Shown here piece by piece: positions 1-9,198 of a stretch of DNA of 64,000 bases (the stretch's first letter is position 1; every line of letters starts with the position of its first letter). The stretch lies in contig NZ_SMTT01000003.1 of assembly GCF_004357905.1 (NCBI RefSeq), positions 106,867 to 170,866 on the forward strand, read 5' to 3'. The DNA comes from Campylobacter lari. Its GTDB lineage: Bacteria; Campylobacterota; Campylobacteria; Campylobacterales; Campylobacteraceae. The notes under the pieces are model-generated. The model was not told the DNA's origin and made no database searches. It saw only the letters and a program-made list of their open reading frames with translations. The position numbers and the translations under genes were made by a program.

Positions 1-451
1 CAGGTAAGGCCACTAAATCATCTAAAATCATCATAATATCTGAATTAAAATCATATTGTGCATCTAAAACACTTTGTGGGGTAAAATAGTGCAAACTTCC
101 ATCGATATGACTTTTAAATTGAATACCTTTTTCATCAGGTTTTGAATTTTTACTTAAAGAAAAAGCTTGAAAACCTCCACTATCTGTTAAAAAAGAGCCT
201 TCAAATTTACTAAAACCGTGCAGGCCACCCATTTGCTTAATCACTTTAGAACCAGGCCTTAAATACAAATGATAAGTATTTGCTAAAATAATTTTTGTAT
301 TTAAAATCTCACTCATATCAACAGCATCTAAACTTTTAATCGCAGCCAAAGTTCCAACGGGCATAAAAATAGGAGTTAAAATTTCACTATGTGTAGTTTT
401 TATACGACAAGCTCTAGCATTTGCACTTTTATATTGAACTTCAAATTCCAT
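1..451 (-). CDS. tgt: Queuine tRNA-ribosyltransferase, N-terminal part (runs off the window)
   Basis: About 150 residues translate from the ATG at 449-451 and run off the left edge of the window. The segment has the N-terminal hallmarks of bacterial TGT: an early ARACRI stretch, [18 protein letters not shown] and the substrate-pocket motif [15 protein letters not shown] exchanges guanine 34 for preQ1 in tRNAs with GUN anticodons (Asp, Asn, His, Tyr), the committed tRNA step of queuosine synthesis. An AGGA ribosome-binding site precedes the start. aspB lies 89 bases upstream on the same strand and a hairpin separates the two, so tgt is probably not strictly co-transcribed with it. Only the C-terminal zinc-binding part is missing, because of the window edge and not because of damage. 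Confidence 0.93.
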   Translation of the reverse strand, partial: MEFEVQYKSANARACRIKTTHSEILTPIFMPVGTLAAIKSLDAVDMSEILNTKIILANTYHLYLRPGSKVIKQMGGLHGFSKFEGSFLTDSGGFQAFSLSKNSKPDEKGIQFKSHIDGSLHYFTPQSVLDAQYDFNSDIMMILDDLVALP

Positions 452-513
452 TATTTTTCCTATATTTTTTGCATAATCATACCAAAGACTTGCTTATAAG
501 TTTTTTTGAAAGA

Positions 514-534
514 AAGCCTGTTTTTAACAGGCTT
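514..534 (-). terminator. Rho-independent terminator after aspB
   Basis: A perfect 9-bp inverted repeat (AAGCCTGTT / AACAGGCTT) with a 3-base loop starts 7 bases past the aspB stop. On the minus strand it is followed by the T-rich sequence TCTTTC. The U-tract is imperfect, so some read-through into tgt is possible. Confidence 0.65.
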
Positions 535-540
535 AAGAAA

Positions 541-1707
541 TTAGTAGTTTTTTACAAATTCAACGATTTTTTCACAACCTTCAATAATATCTTTTTCATT
601 AGTTGCATAAGAGAGCCTAAAATACCCTTCCATGCCAAAACCAATACCTGGCACCAAAGCTACTTTTTGCTCTTCTAGCAGTCTTTTACAAAATCTCATA
701 GAATCATTATCAACTTCTTTGCAAGATATAAATAAATAAAAAGCTCCTTGTGGAATTTGTTCTAATTTTAACTTATCGCTTTTGGCTAAAATTTCACAAG
801 CTAATTCTCTACGCTTTAAAAAGGCTTGTCTCATCATTTCAATATCATTATCTGCTTTTCCAAGTAAGGCTGGTAAAGCTGCGTATTGGATGATTGAACA
901 AATATTTGATGTACTTTGCCCTTGTAGTTTTTTAACAGCATTATTAAACTCGCTCATTTTACTTGCCATGTATCCAAAACGCCACCCTGGCATAGCACCA
1001 CATTTGCTAAGACCATTAATACTTACAGTTCTATTTAAAGCATCTTCACTAACTTGTGCAAAAGCACAAAATTCTCCATCATAAACTAATTTTTCGTAAA
1101 TTTCATCACTTAAAACTACTATTTTAGTTCCTTCTAAAACCTTAGCTAAAGCACTTATTTCTTCTTTAGAATATATAGCTCCTGTAGGATTTGATGGAGA
1201 ATTAAACATCAAAACCTTAGTTTTTGAAGTAATAGCTTGTTTTAATTGTTCTGGGGTGATTTTAAATCCATTTTTTGCCTCACCTTCTATAAACACAGGA
1301 GTTGCGCCTGCAAATTTTACCATTTCAGGATAACTCACCCAATAAGGACTTGGAATAATAACCTCATCACCTTCTTCAACTAAACACTCAATCGCCATAA
1401 ACAAAGAATGTTTAGCACCAACATTGGTAATGATTTCACTTGTTTTATAATCTAAACTATTATCATTTTTAAATTTATATTGTATAGCCTCTATAACTTC
1501 TTTTATACCCACAACTGGCGTATAAGCTCCACAACCTTTTTCAATAGCTTCAATTGCTGCTTTTTTAATGATTTCTGGAGTATCAAAATCAGGCTCACCT
1601 GCCGAAAAACTAATAACTTTCTCACCATTTGCTTTTAAAGTTTTGGCTATATCAGTCATTACTAAAGTTAAGGATTCTCCTAAATTTTGAGATCTTTGGC
1701 TTAGCAT
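541..1707 (-). CDS. aspB: Aspartate aminotransferase (class I/II, PLP)
   Basis: This is a 388-residue fold-type I aminotransferase, the usual length for the Iγ aspartate aminotransferases. It shows SAGEPDFDTP near residues 35-44, NPSNPTG-like SPSNPTG (170-176), SDEIYEKL (200-207), the PLP lysine in SLSK-type context (NGLSKCG, Lys235) and the GWRFGY motif binding the substrate carboxylate (241-246). It interconverts aspartate and 2-oxoglutarate with oxaloacetate and glutamate in the cytoplasm. The ATG start has a good AAAGGA ribosome-binding site. The 162-base gap upstream contains the lepB terminator, so aspB likely has its own promoter. A TAGAAT hexamer at 1772-1777 (minus strand) is the best candidate, but it is weak. 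Prephenate or other aspartate-family transamination cannot be excluded. Confidence 0.93.
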   Translation of the reverse strand: MLSQRSQNLGESLTLVMTDIAKTLKANGEKVISFSAGEPDFDTPEIIKKAAIEAIEKGCGAYTPVVGIKEVIEAIQYKFKNDNSLDYKTSEIITNVGAKHSLFMAIECLVEEGDEVIIPSPYWVSYPEMVKFAGATPVFIEGEAKNGFKITPEQLKQAITSKTKVLMFNSPSNPTGAIYSKEEISALAKVLEGTKIVVLSDEIYEKLVYDGEFCAFAQVSEDALNRTVSINGLSKCGAMPGWRFGYMASKMSEFNNAVKKLQGQSTSNICSIIQYAALPALLGKADNDIEMMRQAFLKRRELACEILAKSDKLKLEQIPQGAFYLFISCKEVDNDSMRFCKRLLEEQKVALVPGIGFGMEGYFRLSYATNEKDIIEGCEKIVEFVKNY

Positions 1708-1811
1708 TTTCTATCCTTTTATCTTATACTAATTTTAATTTTTGTAATTGTTACAACTTGGAGCTTAAAAAATTCTACGAGTAAAATCAAGATTGTATAT
1801 TTTTAAAAAAT

Positions 1812-1843
1812 TTTGTGTAGAAACTATACATTTTCTACACAAA
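1812..1843 (-). terminator. Terminator hairpin after lepB
   Basis: Perfect 12-bp arms TTTGTGTAGAAA (1812-1823) and TTTCTACACAAA (1832-1843) flank an 8-base loop, 27 bases past the lepB stop. On the minus strand a T6 run follows four A's after the stem. The plus-strand side is also T-rich, so it may work both ways. The rest of the gap 1708-1869 holds only the aspB ribosome-binding site and a weak candidate -10. Confidence 0.65.
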
Positions 1844-1869
1844 CTATTTTTATTTGTTTCTTTGGGTAA

Positions 1870-2718
1870 TTATTCTAAAGCTTCTATGTCGCTTTCATTA
1901 TGATGAATAAAGCGTTCATCTTTTTCTATAGTTTCAACTAAACGCCCTACTCTTTCCCATCTAACTTTTTTATTTTCATCCCATGAAAAATAAATAAACC
2001 AAGGTTGCCCAACTATATATTTATAATCTACACTTCCCCAAAATCGACTATCGCTAGAATGATCACGGTTATCGCCCATCATAAAATATTCATTTTCAGG
2101 TACTTTATAATAATAAGCATTAAAACCATAAATATTATTAGCACCTAATTCATCAAAAGAAGCAGGCTTCATAGCAAATTGCCCCAAATTTAAATAGCGA
2201 AAAAATACACTGTCTATATCCACTCTAGAATCATAATGTATTCCTTTTTCCACAAAAGGCTCTTTTACAAAAAGTCTTCCGCCTATGATTTTTGTTTTAT
2301 TAGGATAATAATCTTTCATATGTTCATCACCCTCAACCATACGCACATATAAGGTTTTATTTGCAAAAACTACTTCATCTCCGCCTTTGGCCACACATCT
2401 TTTTACATAGTGGATTTTTGGCTCATGCGGATATCTAAATACCACAATATCCCCTCTTTTAGGACCTTCACCACTTACTAAATGTCCATTTTTATTAAAA
2501 TCAGGTAAAACAGGAATTTCCACCCAAGGAATATGCGGGGTTGGAATACCATAAGAAAATTTTTTTACAAATAAAAAATCCCCTACTAATAAAGTATTTT
2601 TCATAGAACCGCTTGGTATAGTAAAAGCTTGTATAAAGAAAAATATAATCAATAAAACAACTACTAAAGTTCCCGTCCAAGATTGTGTAAATTTATAAAT
2701 TTTCTTCAAAAATTTCAT
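1870..2718 (-). CDS. lepB: Signal peptidase I
   Basis: This 282-residue type I leader peptidase cleaves signal peptides from Sec- and Tat-exported proteins at the periplasmic face of the inner membrane. One N-terminal membrane segment spans about residues 16-32. It is followed directly by the catalytic serine in PSGSM (Ser38) and the general-base lysine in YVKRCVAKGGD (Lys105). Box E, GDNRDHSSDSRFWG, lies in the C-terminal third. The length and a single transmembrane segment are typical of epsilonproteobacterial LepB, while E. coli LepB has two. The ATG overlaps the folD stop by four bases (ATGA), so the two are probably translationally coupled. A hairpin terminator follows. Confidence 0.95.
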   Translation of the reverse strand: MKFLKKIYKFTQSWTGTLVVVLLIIFFFIQAFTIPSGSMKNTLLVGDFLFVKKFSYGIPTPHIPWVEIPVLPDFNKNGHLVSGEGPKRGDIVVFRYPHEPKIHYVKRCVAKGGDEVVFANKTLYVRMVEGDEHMKDYYPNKTKIIGGRLFVKEPFVEKGIHYDSRVDIDSVFFRYLNLGQFAMKPASFDELGANNIYGFNAYYYKVPENEYFMMGDNRDHSSDSRFWGSVDYKYIVGQPWFIYFSWDENKKVRWERVGRLVETIEKDERFIHHNESDIEALE

Positions 2719-3563
2719 TTTTTTATCCTATTTTTAGCTGATTTTATAGTATTTTCTAAAAGCATAGCAATAGTCATAGGCCCTACTCCACCTGGTACAG
2801 GAGTGATATAACTAGCTTTTTTACTAACATTTTCAAAATCGACATCGCCTACTATTTTTCCATCAACTCTATTAATCCCAACATCAATTACCACCACACC
2901 TTCTTTAACCATATCTTCTTTTAAAAGATTTGGACAACCTGCTGCTACGATAACAATATCAGCATTTTTTGTATAAGCTTTTAAATCTTTTGTATAAATG
3001 TGACAAATACTCACACTAGCATTAGCATTTAACAAAAGAGTGGCCATAGGACGGCCTACTATATTTGAAGCTCCTATTACAACTACACTAGCTCCTTGTA
3101 ATTTTATATCATAATGTTCTAAAATTTTCATAACGCCTAAAGGTGTACATGGTAAAAAACCACCTTTTAAATTAAGATTTAAATTTCCGACATTAAAGGG
3201 GTGAAAGCCGTCTACATCTTTATTAAAGTTAATACTTTCTAAGATTATATCTTTATTAATATGCGATGGCAATGGAAGTTGAACTAAAATTCCATCTATA
3301 CTATCATCATGATTTAAAGTATTAATCAAAGCCAAAAGCTCATTTTGAGTTGTATTTACATCAAGTTTATAAACTAAAGACTTAATTTCACATTGCTCGC
3401 AAGCTTTTGCTTTAGAACCCACATAAGTAGCACTAGCAGGATCCTCGCCTACTAAAATTACAGCCAAACAAGGCTCTATACTTTGAGCTTTAAGTTCTAA
3501 TACTTCTTGTTTTAAATTTTCTTTTAACTTATCACTTAGCTTTTTACCATCTAAAAGTGTCAT
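2715..3563 (-). CDS. folD: Bifunctional methylenetetrahydrofolate dehydrogenase/cyclohydrolase
   Basis: This 282-residue FolD is full length. It makes 10-formyl-THF from 5,10-methylene-THF in two cytoplasmic steps, supplying purine synthesis and formyl-methionine. Signature blocks are SATYVGSKAKACEQ (the catalytic Lys of Y..K is present), VDGFHP, the folate and NADP site GASNIVGRPMA near residue 163, and the C-terminal PVPGGVGPMT. It is the first gene of a two-gene unit with lepB, which it overlaps by four bases. A candidate extended -10 lies about 40 bases upstream in the divergent gap with the cytochrome gene. purL and purH elsewhere in the window use or depend on its product. Confidence 0.96.
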   Translation of the reverse strand: MTLLDGKKLSDKLKENLKQEVLELKAQSIEPCLAVILVGEDPASATYVGSKAKACEQCEIKSLVYKLDVNTTQNELLALINTLNHDDSIDGILVQLPLPSHINKDIILESINFNKDVDGFHPFNVGNLNLNLKGGFLPCTPLGVMKILEHYDIKLQGASVVVIGASNIVGRPMATLLLNANASVSICHIYTKDLKAYTKNADIVIVAAGCPNLLKEDMVKEGVVVIDVGINRVDGKIVGDVDFENVSKKASYITPVPGGVGPMTIAMLLENTIKSAKNRIKK

Positions 3564-3602
3564 TTCTTTCCTTAAATTTTATAGCTTTCTTTAACTTAAA
3601 AA

Positions 3603-3611
3603 ATTGTATCA
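3603..3611 (-). promoter_or_regulatory. Candidate extended -10 promoter of folD
   Basis: On the minus strand the sequence reads TGATACAAT, an extended -10 (TGn plus TACAAT) about 40 bases upstream of the folD ATG. No clear -35 is visible, which is usual for Campylobacter sigma-70 promoters. The rest of the 81-base divergent gap holds the plus-strand T-tract and ribosome-binding site (TTAAAGG) for the cytochrome gene. Confidence 0.45.
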
Positions 3612-3644
3612 TAACAAAACTTCTTTTTTTGTTAAAGGCAATGA

Positions 3645-3989
3645 ATGAAAATTGTATTATTTTTATTTTTTATAATTTATGGTGCTTGGGCTGAAGATTT
3701 TATCTCTCCTAAAGAATACCAAGAGTCCCTTTACAAAAATCCAAGAGGCATAAGTTGTGCTAAATGTCATGGCGATGGAGGTCAACAAATACTAGGTTAT
3801 TACACTAAAAATGGAGAAAAAATTCCTTTTATTGTGCCAAGTATTAAAAACATTCCTTATACGCGTTTTAGAAAAATTCTAAATCAACCTCAAGAGGCAA
3901 AAAGCATTATGCCAACTTACTCGCTAACAGAAGATGAAATAAAATCACTTTATGATTATATTACTAGCAATAAAAGGAGTAAAAAATGA
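3645..3989 (+). CDS. Small periplasmic mono-haem cytochrome c
   Basis: The 114-residue protein begins with a short signal peptide (about residues 1-16, hydrophobic [13 protein letters not shown]). It carries one c-type haem motif CAKCH (38-42), and Met89 in SIMPTYSL is a plausible sixth ligand, so it looks like a class I mono-haem cytochrome c of about 11 kDa when mature. It would carry electrons in the periplasm; its partner cannot be told from sequence. Two ATGs lie close together (3641 and 3645), and only the second is in frame. It heads a seven-gene run, and its stop overlaps the hemL start by four bases, so a haem protein is expressed together with a haem-synthesis enzyme. Confidence 0.88.
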   Translation: MKIVLFLFFIIYGAWAEDFISPKEYQESLYKNPRGISCAKCHGDGGQQILGYYTKNGEKIPFIVPSIKNIPYTRFRKILNQPQEAKSIMPTYSLTEDEIKSLYDYITSNKRSKK

Positions 3990-5263
3990 AAAACAATAAA
4001 AAAGCCTTTGAGGAAGCTTGTGAGCATATAGCAGGTGGGGTAGATTCCCCAGTGCGTGCTTTTGCAAGTGTAGGTAGCAATCCTTTATTTATCAAACAAG
4101 GCAAAGGTGCTTATATTAGCGATATAGAAGAAAATACTTATATAGATTATGTGCAAAGTTGGGGACCTTTACTTTTTGGACATTGTGATGAGGATATTGA
4201 AAAAGCTTGTAAAAAAGCATTAGAGCATGGCTCGAGCTTTGGTGCGCCAACTTTAGCTGAAACTAAATTGGCCAAATTTATCTTAAAAGATTGGCCACAT
4301 TTGGATAAAATCCGTTTTGTAAGTAGTGGCACTGAAGCTACTATGAGTGCTATTCGTCTTGCAAGAGGATTTAGTAAAAAAGATAAAATCATCAAATTTG
4401 AAGGATGTTATCATGGGCATTCTGATTCTTTATTGGTAAGTGCTGGAAGCGGTGCAGCTACTTTTAACACCCCAAGCTCACTAGGAGTTTTAACCGATGT
4501 AGCTAAAAATACTCTAGTAGCCGTTTATAATGATATTGATAGTGTTAAAAACTTAATCAATAATGATGATAATATAGCTTGTATCATCATAGAGCCAATT
4601 GCAGGAAATATGGGTTTAGTACCTGCTAAAATAGAATTTTTACAAGAGCTAAGAAAACTATGTGATGAGTATCAAATTCTTTTAATTTTTGATGAAGTTA
4701 TGAGTGGCTTTAGAGCTTCATATCTTGGCTCTTTTGGGATTAATAATATAAAAGCTGATATAGTAACTTTTGGTAAGGTTATAGGCGGAGGTATTCCTGC
4801 AGCTGCTTTTGCTGCAAGAGCTGAAATCATGGATTTATTAAGTCCTTTGGGCGGGGTATATCAAGCAGGAACACTAAGTGGCAATCCTCTTGCTATGGCT
4901 GCAGGTTATGCGAGCTTAAAAAAAGCAAGAAATTATGAAGGCTTATATGAAAAATTAGAAAAACTAGGCAAAAGACTTACCCAAGGCTTTAAAGAAGCTG
5001 CAAATGATTGCAAAATTCCTTTGCAAGTTAATTGCGTTGGTTCTATGTTTGGATTTTTCTTTTGTGAAAACCCTGTTAATAATTATCAAGACGCTTTAAA
5101 ATCAGATACTAAATTATTTGCCAAATTTCATGCGCAGATGCTAAGCAAAGGTGTATATTTAGCACCATCTCAATTTGAAACAGGTTTTATATGTGAATGT
5201 ATGGATAAAAAAATCATTGATAAAACTATACAAGCAGCACAAGAAAGTTTTAAAGCATTATGA
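3986..5263 (+). CDS. hemL: Glutamate-1-semialdehyde 2,1-aminomutase
   Basis: This 425-residue PLP enzyme converts glutamate-1-semialdehyde to 5-aminolevulinate, the last step of the C5 route into haem. It has the GSA aminomutase landmarks [10 protein letters not shown] near the N-terminus, [10 protein letters not shown] (113-122), GCYHGHSD (140-147), FDEVMSGFR (235-243) and the PLP lysine in [11 protein letters not shown] (Lys264). The length is standard. It overlaps the cytochrome gene upstream and the AtpZ-like gene downstream by four bases each (ATGA), indicating coupled translation. hemE, acting later in the same pathway, lies far away at 54873-55895. Confidence 0.96.
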   Translation: MKNNKKAFEEACEHIAGGVDSPVRAFASVGSNPLFIKQGKGAYISDIEENTYIDYVQSWGPLLFGHCDEDIEKACKKALEHGSSFGAPTLAETKLAKFILKDWPHLDKIRFVSSGTEATMSAIRLARGFSKKDKIIKFEGCYHGHSDSLLVSAGSGAATFNTPSSLGVLTDVAKNTLVAVYNDIDSVKNLINNDDNIACIIIEPIAGNMGLVPAKIEFLQELRKLCDEYQILLIFDEVMSGFRASYLGSFGINNIKADIVTFGKVIGGGIPAAAFAARAEIMDLLSPLGGVYQAGTLSGNPLAMAAGYASLKKARNYEGLYEKLEKLGKRLTQGFKEAANDCKIPLQVNCVGSMFGFFFCENPVNNYQDALKSDTKLFAKFHAQMLSKGVYLAPSQFETGFICECMDKKIIDKTIQAAQESFKAL

Positions 5264-5538
5264 ATAAAAGACAAAAAATCATTCGCAAAGGTATAGAAGC
5301 TGCAGATGGATTAAGCCTTGGTATATCCATGGTTGTGGCTGTTTTAATCGGAGTTGGTATAGGCTATTTTTTAAAAAACTTAACCGGTATTGTTTGGCTT
5401 TTTTGGGTAGGAGTGTTTATAGGGGTAGCTGCGGCGATTTTAAATGTTTACAAAGCCTATAAAGCACAAGTAAAAAGTTACGAAGAATTTAAAGAAGAAA
5501 ATCGCTATAAAGATTTAAAAAATGATCCTAAAGCCTAA
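5260..5538 (+). CDS. AtpZ-like small membrane protein (ATP synthase accessory family)
   Basis: The protein has 92 residues with two hydrophobic segments (about 20-39 and 43-65) joined by a short turn, a charged N-terminus and a charged C-terminal tail. This is the architecture of the AtpZ / F0F1-ATPase gene 1 family, which in other bacteria sits at the head of atp operons and is linked to assembly of the c-ring or divalent-cation handling. Here it follows hemL with a four-base overlap, and the next gene resembles AtpI. No ATP synthase subunit gene lies in the window. The family call rests on size, topology and the glycine-rich first helix, so function is inferred. Confidence 0.7.
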   Translation: MNKRQKIIRKGIEAADGLSLGISMVVAVLIGVGIGYFLKNLTGIVWLFWVGVFIGVAAAILNVYKAYKAQVKSYEEFKEENRYKDLKNDPKA

Positions 5539-6007
5539 AATTTTATTAAAACTCTTGCTAGGATTAAATTTACTTTTCTTAGCAGGAGTTTTTTTTTACA
5601 AAGAATTAAGCTTTAAAACCTTTATAAGCTTTGAATTTGGCTTTTTAGCTCAAAATTTAATCATTCTAATATCTTTTTTAAATTATAAAAATTTTATTTT
5701 TAAAGCAGCTAAAAATTATGATTTTACGCAAAGACCTTTACAAATTTTTGCTAAAAAACAATATTCTTTGCCAAAAATTATAAAATTTATCTATATAGAT
5801 GACGATTTAAAACCAAAATTTAAAAGTATTTTTAAAAACGCGTTAGCTTTTTTTTCTTTATTTAAAATTTTTGCTTATGTGTTTTTAATAGCAGGATTTT
5901 TATTTTTAGAGTTTCAAGGTTTAATGAGTATTTTTGCCTTGTTTTGTGCAATGTTTGTCACACCCATAGCGGTATTAATATATAATTTTTTAATAAGAAA
6001 ATGTTAA
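5522..6007 (+). CDS. Four-helix membrane protein, possibly AtpI-like
   Basis: This 161-residue integral membrane protein appears to have four transmembrane segments (about 8-27, 38-54, 108-130 and 136-157). A basic cytoplasmic loop of about 50 residues separates the two helix pairs. Two hairpins around a loop, with a lysine at the start of helix 3 (SLFKIFAYV), recall AtpI, and it directly follows an AtpZ-like gene with a 17-base overlap. AtpI is usually shorter (about 125 residues), so the loop is long. The protein is otherwise uncharacterised, and I rate AtpI membership as a hypothesis only. The start lies inside the preceding gene and has only a weak ribosome-binding site, suggesting translational coupling. 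Confidence 0.7.
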   Translation: MILKPKILLKLLLGLNLLFLAGVFFYKELSFKTFISFEFGFLAQNLIILISFLNYKNFIFKAAKNYDFTQRPLQIFAKKQYSLPKIIKFIYIDDDLKPKFKSIFKNALAFFSLFKIFAYVFLIAGFLFLEFQGLMSIFALFCAMFVTPIAVLIYNFLIRKC

Positions 6008-7197
6008 GCTCAAAAAGAACGATTAGATCACTAACAGCATTATTTCTTGGTATGATTTTTGTTTTCATAGGAAGTGCTTTAACAGTAAATTCCATAGCTA
6101 TTATTTTAAAGCATAATAATGTTAGTAATTTTTATATAGGCGTAATAGGAAGTTGTTATTTTCTTGGTGCTATGGTAAGTACAATTAGTGCCCATAGAAT
6201 AGTTTCTAAAGTAGGACATATAAGATCATTTGGAATTTTTGCTATTATTTTTGGTATAGCCACCATGCTTCATAGTTTAAATTCTAATCTTTATTTTTGG
6301 ATGTTTTTAAGATTTTTGCTAGGTTTTTGCTATTATGCGCTTTTAATGGTAATAGAATCATGGCTTAATGAAAAAGCAAAAAACACTATTCGCTCAAGAG
6401 TGATAGCCTTTTATGAGGTTGTATTTTACTCATCATCAGGTTTTGGAATTTTACTTATGTCTTTTGACTTTCCAAGTAATACAGTATTTATTTTAAGCGC
6501 TAGTTTTATTATGTTTGCTTCCATTCCTTTATTTTTAATCCGCATTAAAGAGCCTATTTTGCCACAAAAAACAAAAATTTCCATTCCTAAGGTTTTTGAT
6601 ATAGTGCCTTTAGCCTTAGTAACAAGTTTTATAGCGGGCATGCTTTTAAATGGCTTTTTTTCCATGGCTTCTTTATTTGTACTTATACAAGGATTTGGCG
6701 CAAAAGAAGCTTCTATTTTTATTTTCTCTACTATGGTAGGTGGCTTTATTTCGCAACTTTATATCGGAACTCTTTCTGACAAAATTAGCAGAAAATTTGC
6801 CATTATATTGTGTGCTTTTATTGCTTTAAGCGCTATGCTTTGCATACTACTTTTAGAATATAATATTTATCTAAAATACTTTTTTGGATTTTTGCTAGGC
6901 ATGGGTATGTGTTGTTTATACGCTCTTTCTTTAGCAAGAGCAAATGATATGCTTGATAATCCTAGCAAAAGAGTTGAACTTGGCAGAGCAGTTCTTTTTA
7001 CCTATTCTTTTGGTGCTTTATTCGCGCCTGCAGTTTTGGGAACTTTGATGTATTATTTTCAAGCTTATGGCTTTATGTATTTTTATATAGTTTTATTAAG
7101 TATTTTGATACTATTTGCCATAGATAAACCAAAATTTAAAAAACTTACCAAATTTAAAAGAAAACCTGGTAATATGGTAATGCTAGATGATAACTAA
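6001..7197 (+). CDS. Major facilitator superfamily transporter
   Basis: This 398-residue protein has about twelve hydrophobic helices and MFS features. The helix 2-3 loop carries a positively charged HRIVSKVGH segment in the motif-A position, and the second half repeats this as IGTLSDKISRKFA (near 250), a good motif-A copy. It resembles the YcaD/UMF families of small-molecule exporters; the substrate is unknown. The start overlaps the AtpI-like gene by seven bases, and the end overlaps the FliK-like gene by eleven, so it belongs to the same transcription unit. The charged C-terminal tail (about 25 residues) is cytoplasmic. Confidence 0.88.
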   Translation: MLSSKRTIRSLTALFLGMIFVFIGSALTVNSIAIILKHNNVSNFYIGVIGSCYFLGAMVSTISAHRIVSKVGHIRSFGIFAIIFGIATMLHSLNSNLYFWMFLRFLLGFCYYALLMVIESWLNEKAKNTIRSRVIAFYEVVFYSSSGFGILLMSFDFPSNTVFILSASFIMFASIPLFLIRIKEPILPQKTKISIPKVFDIVPLALVTSFIAGMLLNGFFSMASLFVLIQGFGAKEASIFIFSTMVGGFISQLYIGTLSDKISRKFAIILCAFIALSAMLCILLLEYNIYLKYFFGFLLGMGMCCLYALSLARANDMLDNPSKRVELGRAVLFTYSFGALFAPAVLGTLMYYFQAYGFMYFYIVLLSILILFAIDKPKFKKLTKFKRKPGNMVMLDDN

Positions 7198-9196
7198 TAT
7201 CTCTAATAATCAAAATCAGTTTGCAAAAAATGAAACAAATAAAGAAAATAAAAGTGAAAAATCAGACAAAAAAACCTCTCTCAATGATGTGTTAAAAAAT
7301 CCTTTATTTTCCAAAAGCGATTCTGAAGTTAAATTACCCAAAGATTATGTTAGCAAAATTGATCAAAAACTACAAGAATTACTTAATAAACTTTTAGATC
7401 AAATCAAAACCAATAAAGATCCTGATTTGGCAGTATTAAAAAATCATAAAGATTTAAATTTTGCACCTAATTTTGCCAATGAAGTAAAAAAACTCCAAGT
7501 AGAGCTTTCAAAAAATCCTGAATTTGAAAAACTGCTTAAAATTTTAGAAGATTTAGTCAAGCCTGCTAAAGATATTAATAATAAAAATCTTTCATCTTTA
7601 GTGAAAAATTCAGGCATATTTTTAGAAGCAAAACTCAATCATTCTTTAAAAGAACAAAATTTACCACAGAGTTTTTTTAATCTTTTAAGTACTATAAAAG
7701 GCGCTACAAGTGAAAATTTAAAACACGATATAAGTAATTTAGATCTTAAAAATCTTGATACTACAAGCACCTTAAAAGAGCTTATTCACATCTTACAAAA
7801 TCACAAAAAAGATAATAAAATTTCTTTGGAAAATACAAACTACAAAACACTTTTTAAGCTATTTGATAAAATAGAAAATTTTAAAAATTATATCAATAAA
7901 AACCCAAGTTCTATTAGTCAAGAAAAACTCCAAAATATTGCGGATAATTTTATCAAAAATCTTAATAAAAATTTAACACTTATCAACAAAGAACTAGCTA
8001 AACCCGAAAACATAAAAATTCAAAACACTCATATACTAAAAGAGCTTAGCCAAAATATAAAAGATTTTATAATACTTTTAAAAGATATAAAAAATCACAA
8101 AAACAAAACCGAAACAACGCAAGAAAATTTAAATAAAACTCCACACACTAAAGACATCAAAGAAGAGTTAAAAGAAGAAATAAAAACTCCACAAAAAAGC
8201 ACAGAGGATAAAAAAGAAACTCAACAAAAACAAGAAAGCATAGCAAAAGATAAAGAAATTCAAAACACAAAAGAAGAAAAAATACCACAAAGTAAAGATA
8301 TCAAAGAAAATCCCAAAGAAGAGCCAAAAACACCACAAAAAAATACTGAAGATTTAAGTAAAAATGATAATAAAAGTCAAAATTTACAAACAAATAATAC
8401 TAAGTTAGAGGATATATTTAAAAGCACTTCAGGCAAAATTTTACTAGAAGATATTTTCAAACAAAATGTAAGCAAAAATCTTAATTTTAGCCAAAATTTA
8501 CAAGAAGAGCTTTTAAACAATCTAAACAAAGAACTAGGCTTAATAGGAAGAAAACTCAATGAAGTTTTAAAAGCTTTAGATCCTAAAAATTATGAGGCAA
8601 AAAATTCTTTAGATGATATAAAAAATATAGAAAAAAAATTAGAACTTTCTATAAAAGATCTTGGAAAAATCACCCAAAAAGATAGCACAGAAATTTCTTC
8701 AGAATTACAAAAAGATATTAAATCCACTCTTTTGCAAGTTTCTAATCTAGCCAAAAATTTAGACAATGAAAGCATACTAAATCAAGCAAATCGTCTTATA
8801 GCTCAGCTTGAATTTAACCAACTTTTATCTTTAGCCAATAATAGCATTCATACTTTTTTACCTTTTTTTTGGGATGATTTAGAAAAATCTAATGTAGTTT
8901 TTAAGCGCGGTAAAAAAGATAAATTTTATGCACAAATTAATCTTGAATTTGAAAAATTAGGAAAAATCAATGTATTTTTATCTCTAAGTAATGATAAATA
9001 CATCGATATAAATATGATGATAGAAAATGCTAATTTTAGAAAAAAACTTTATGAAAGAGCACATGAACTAAAAAAAGCCTTAGTTAAAGTAGGACTTCTA
9101 AGCTCTAATTTTTTCATCAGCGATATAATTAAAAGTAAATTTCACAATCAAGAAGAATATAATGACTTTAATATGGGTTTTGACACAAGGGCTTAA
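7187..9196 (+). CDS. FliK-like flagellar hook-length-control domain protein (Cj0849c type)
   Basis: The protein has 669 residues and very biased composition: lysine, asparagine, glutamate and leucine dominate, and residues about 300-420 are a low-complexity K/E/Q/T/P stretch with short repeats (KTPQK.TED appears twice). The C-terminal 110 residues are less biased and resemble the Flg_hook domain of FliK, with beta-rich KINVFLSLS followed by a helix ending in LKKALVKVGLLSS. With flhX (a FlhB C-domain homologue) next door, a role in hook-length sensing or substrate switching is plausible, but the main fliK homologue in Campylobacter lies elsewhere. An A8 run at 8631-8638 is inside the reading frame. 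The family call is an inference. Confidence 0.7.
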   Translation: MITNISNNQNQFAKNETNKENKSEKSDKKTSLNDVLKNPLFSKSDSEVKLPKDYVSKIDQKLQELLNKLLDQIKTNKDPDLAVLKNHKDLNFAPNFANEVKKLQVELSKNPEFEKLLKILEDLVKPAKDINNKNLSSLVKNSGIFLEAKLNHSLKEQNLPQSFFNLLSTIKGATSENLKHDISNLDLKNLDTTSTLKELIHILQNHKKDNKISLENTNYKTLFKLFDKIENFKNYINKNPSSISQEKLQNIADNFIKNLNKNLTLINKELAKPENIKIQNTHILKELSQNIKDFIILLKDIKNHKNKTETTQENLNKTPHTKDIKEELKEEIKTPQKSTEDKKETQQKQESIAKDKEIQNTKEEKIPQSKDIKENPKEEPKTPQKNTEDLSKNDNKSQNLQTNNTKLEDIFKSTSGKILLEDIFKQNVSKNLNFSQNLQEELLNNLNKELGLIGRKLNEVLKALDPKNYEAKNSLDDIKNIEKKLELSIKDLGKITQKDSTEISSELQKDIKSTLLQVSNLAKNLDNESILNQANRLIAQLEFNQLLSLANNSIHTFLPFFWDDLEKSNVVFKRGKKDKFYAQINLEFEKLGKINVFLSLSNDKYIDINMMIENANFRKKLYERAHELKKALVKVGLLSSNFFISDIIKSKFHNQEEYNDFNMGFDTRA

Positions 9197-9198
9197 AA

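Noticed and set aside
421..678. Plus-strand reading frame of 85 codons across the tgt start and aspB end
   Set aside because: It spans the 5' end of tgt, a terminator and the 3' end of aspB on the opposite strand. It has no ribosome-binding site, and composition is that of antisense AT-rich DNA.
8140..8400. Short K/E/Q/T/P repeats in the FliK-like gene, considered as a tandem DNA repeat
   Set aside because: The protein-level similarity is loose and the DNA copies are not regular in length or spacing, so it is better described as low-complexity coding sequence.
8631..8638. A8 tract in the FliK-like gene as a phase-variation site
   Set aside because: It is an isolated in-frame Lys-coding run in a gene full of lysine codons, with no knowledge of switching; kept only as a remark in the gene entry.
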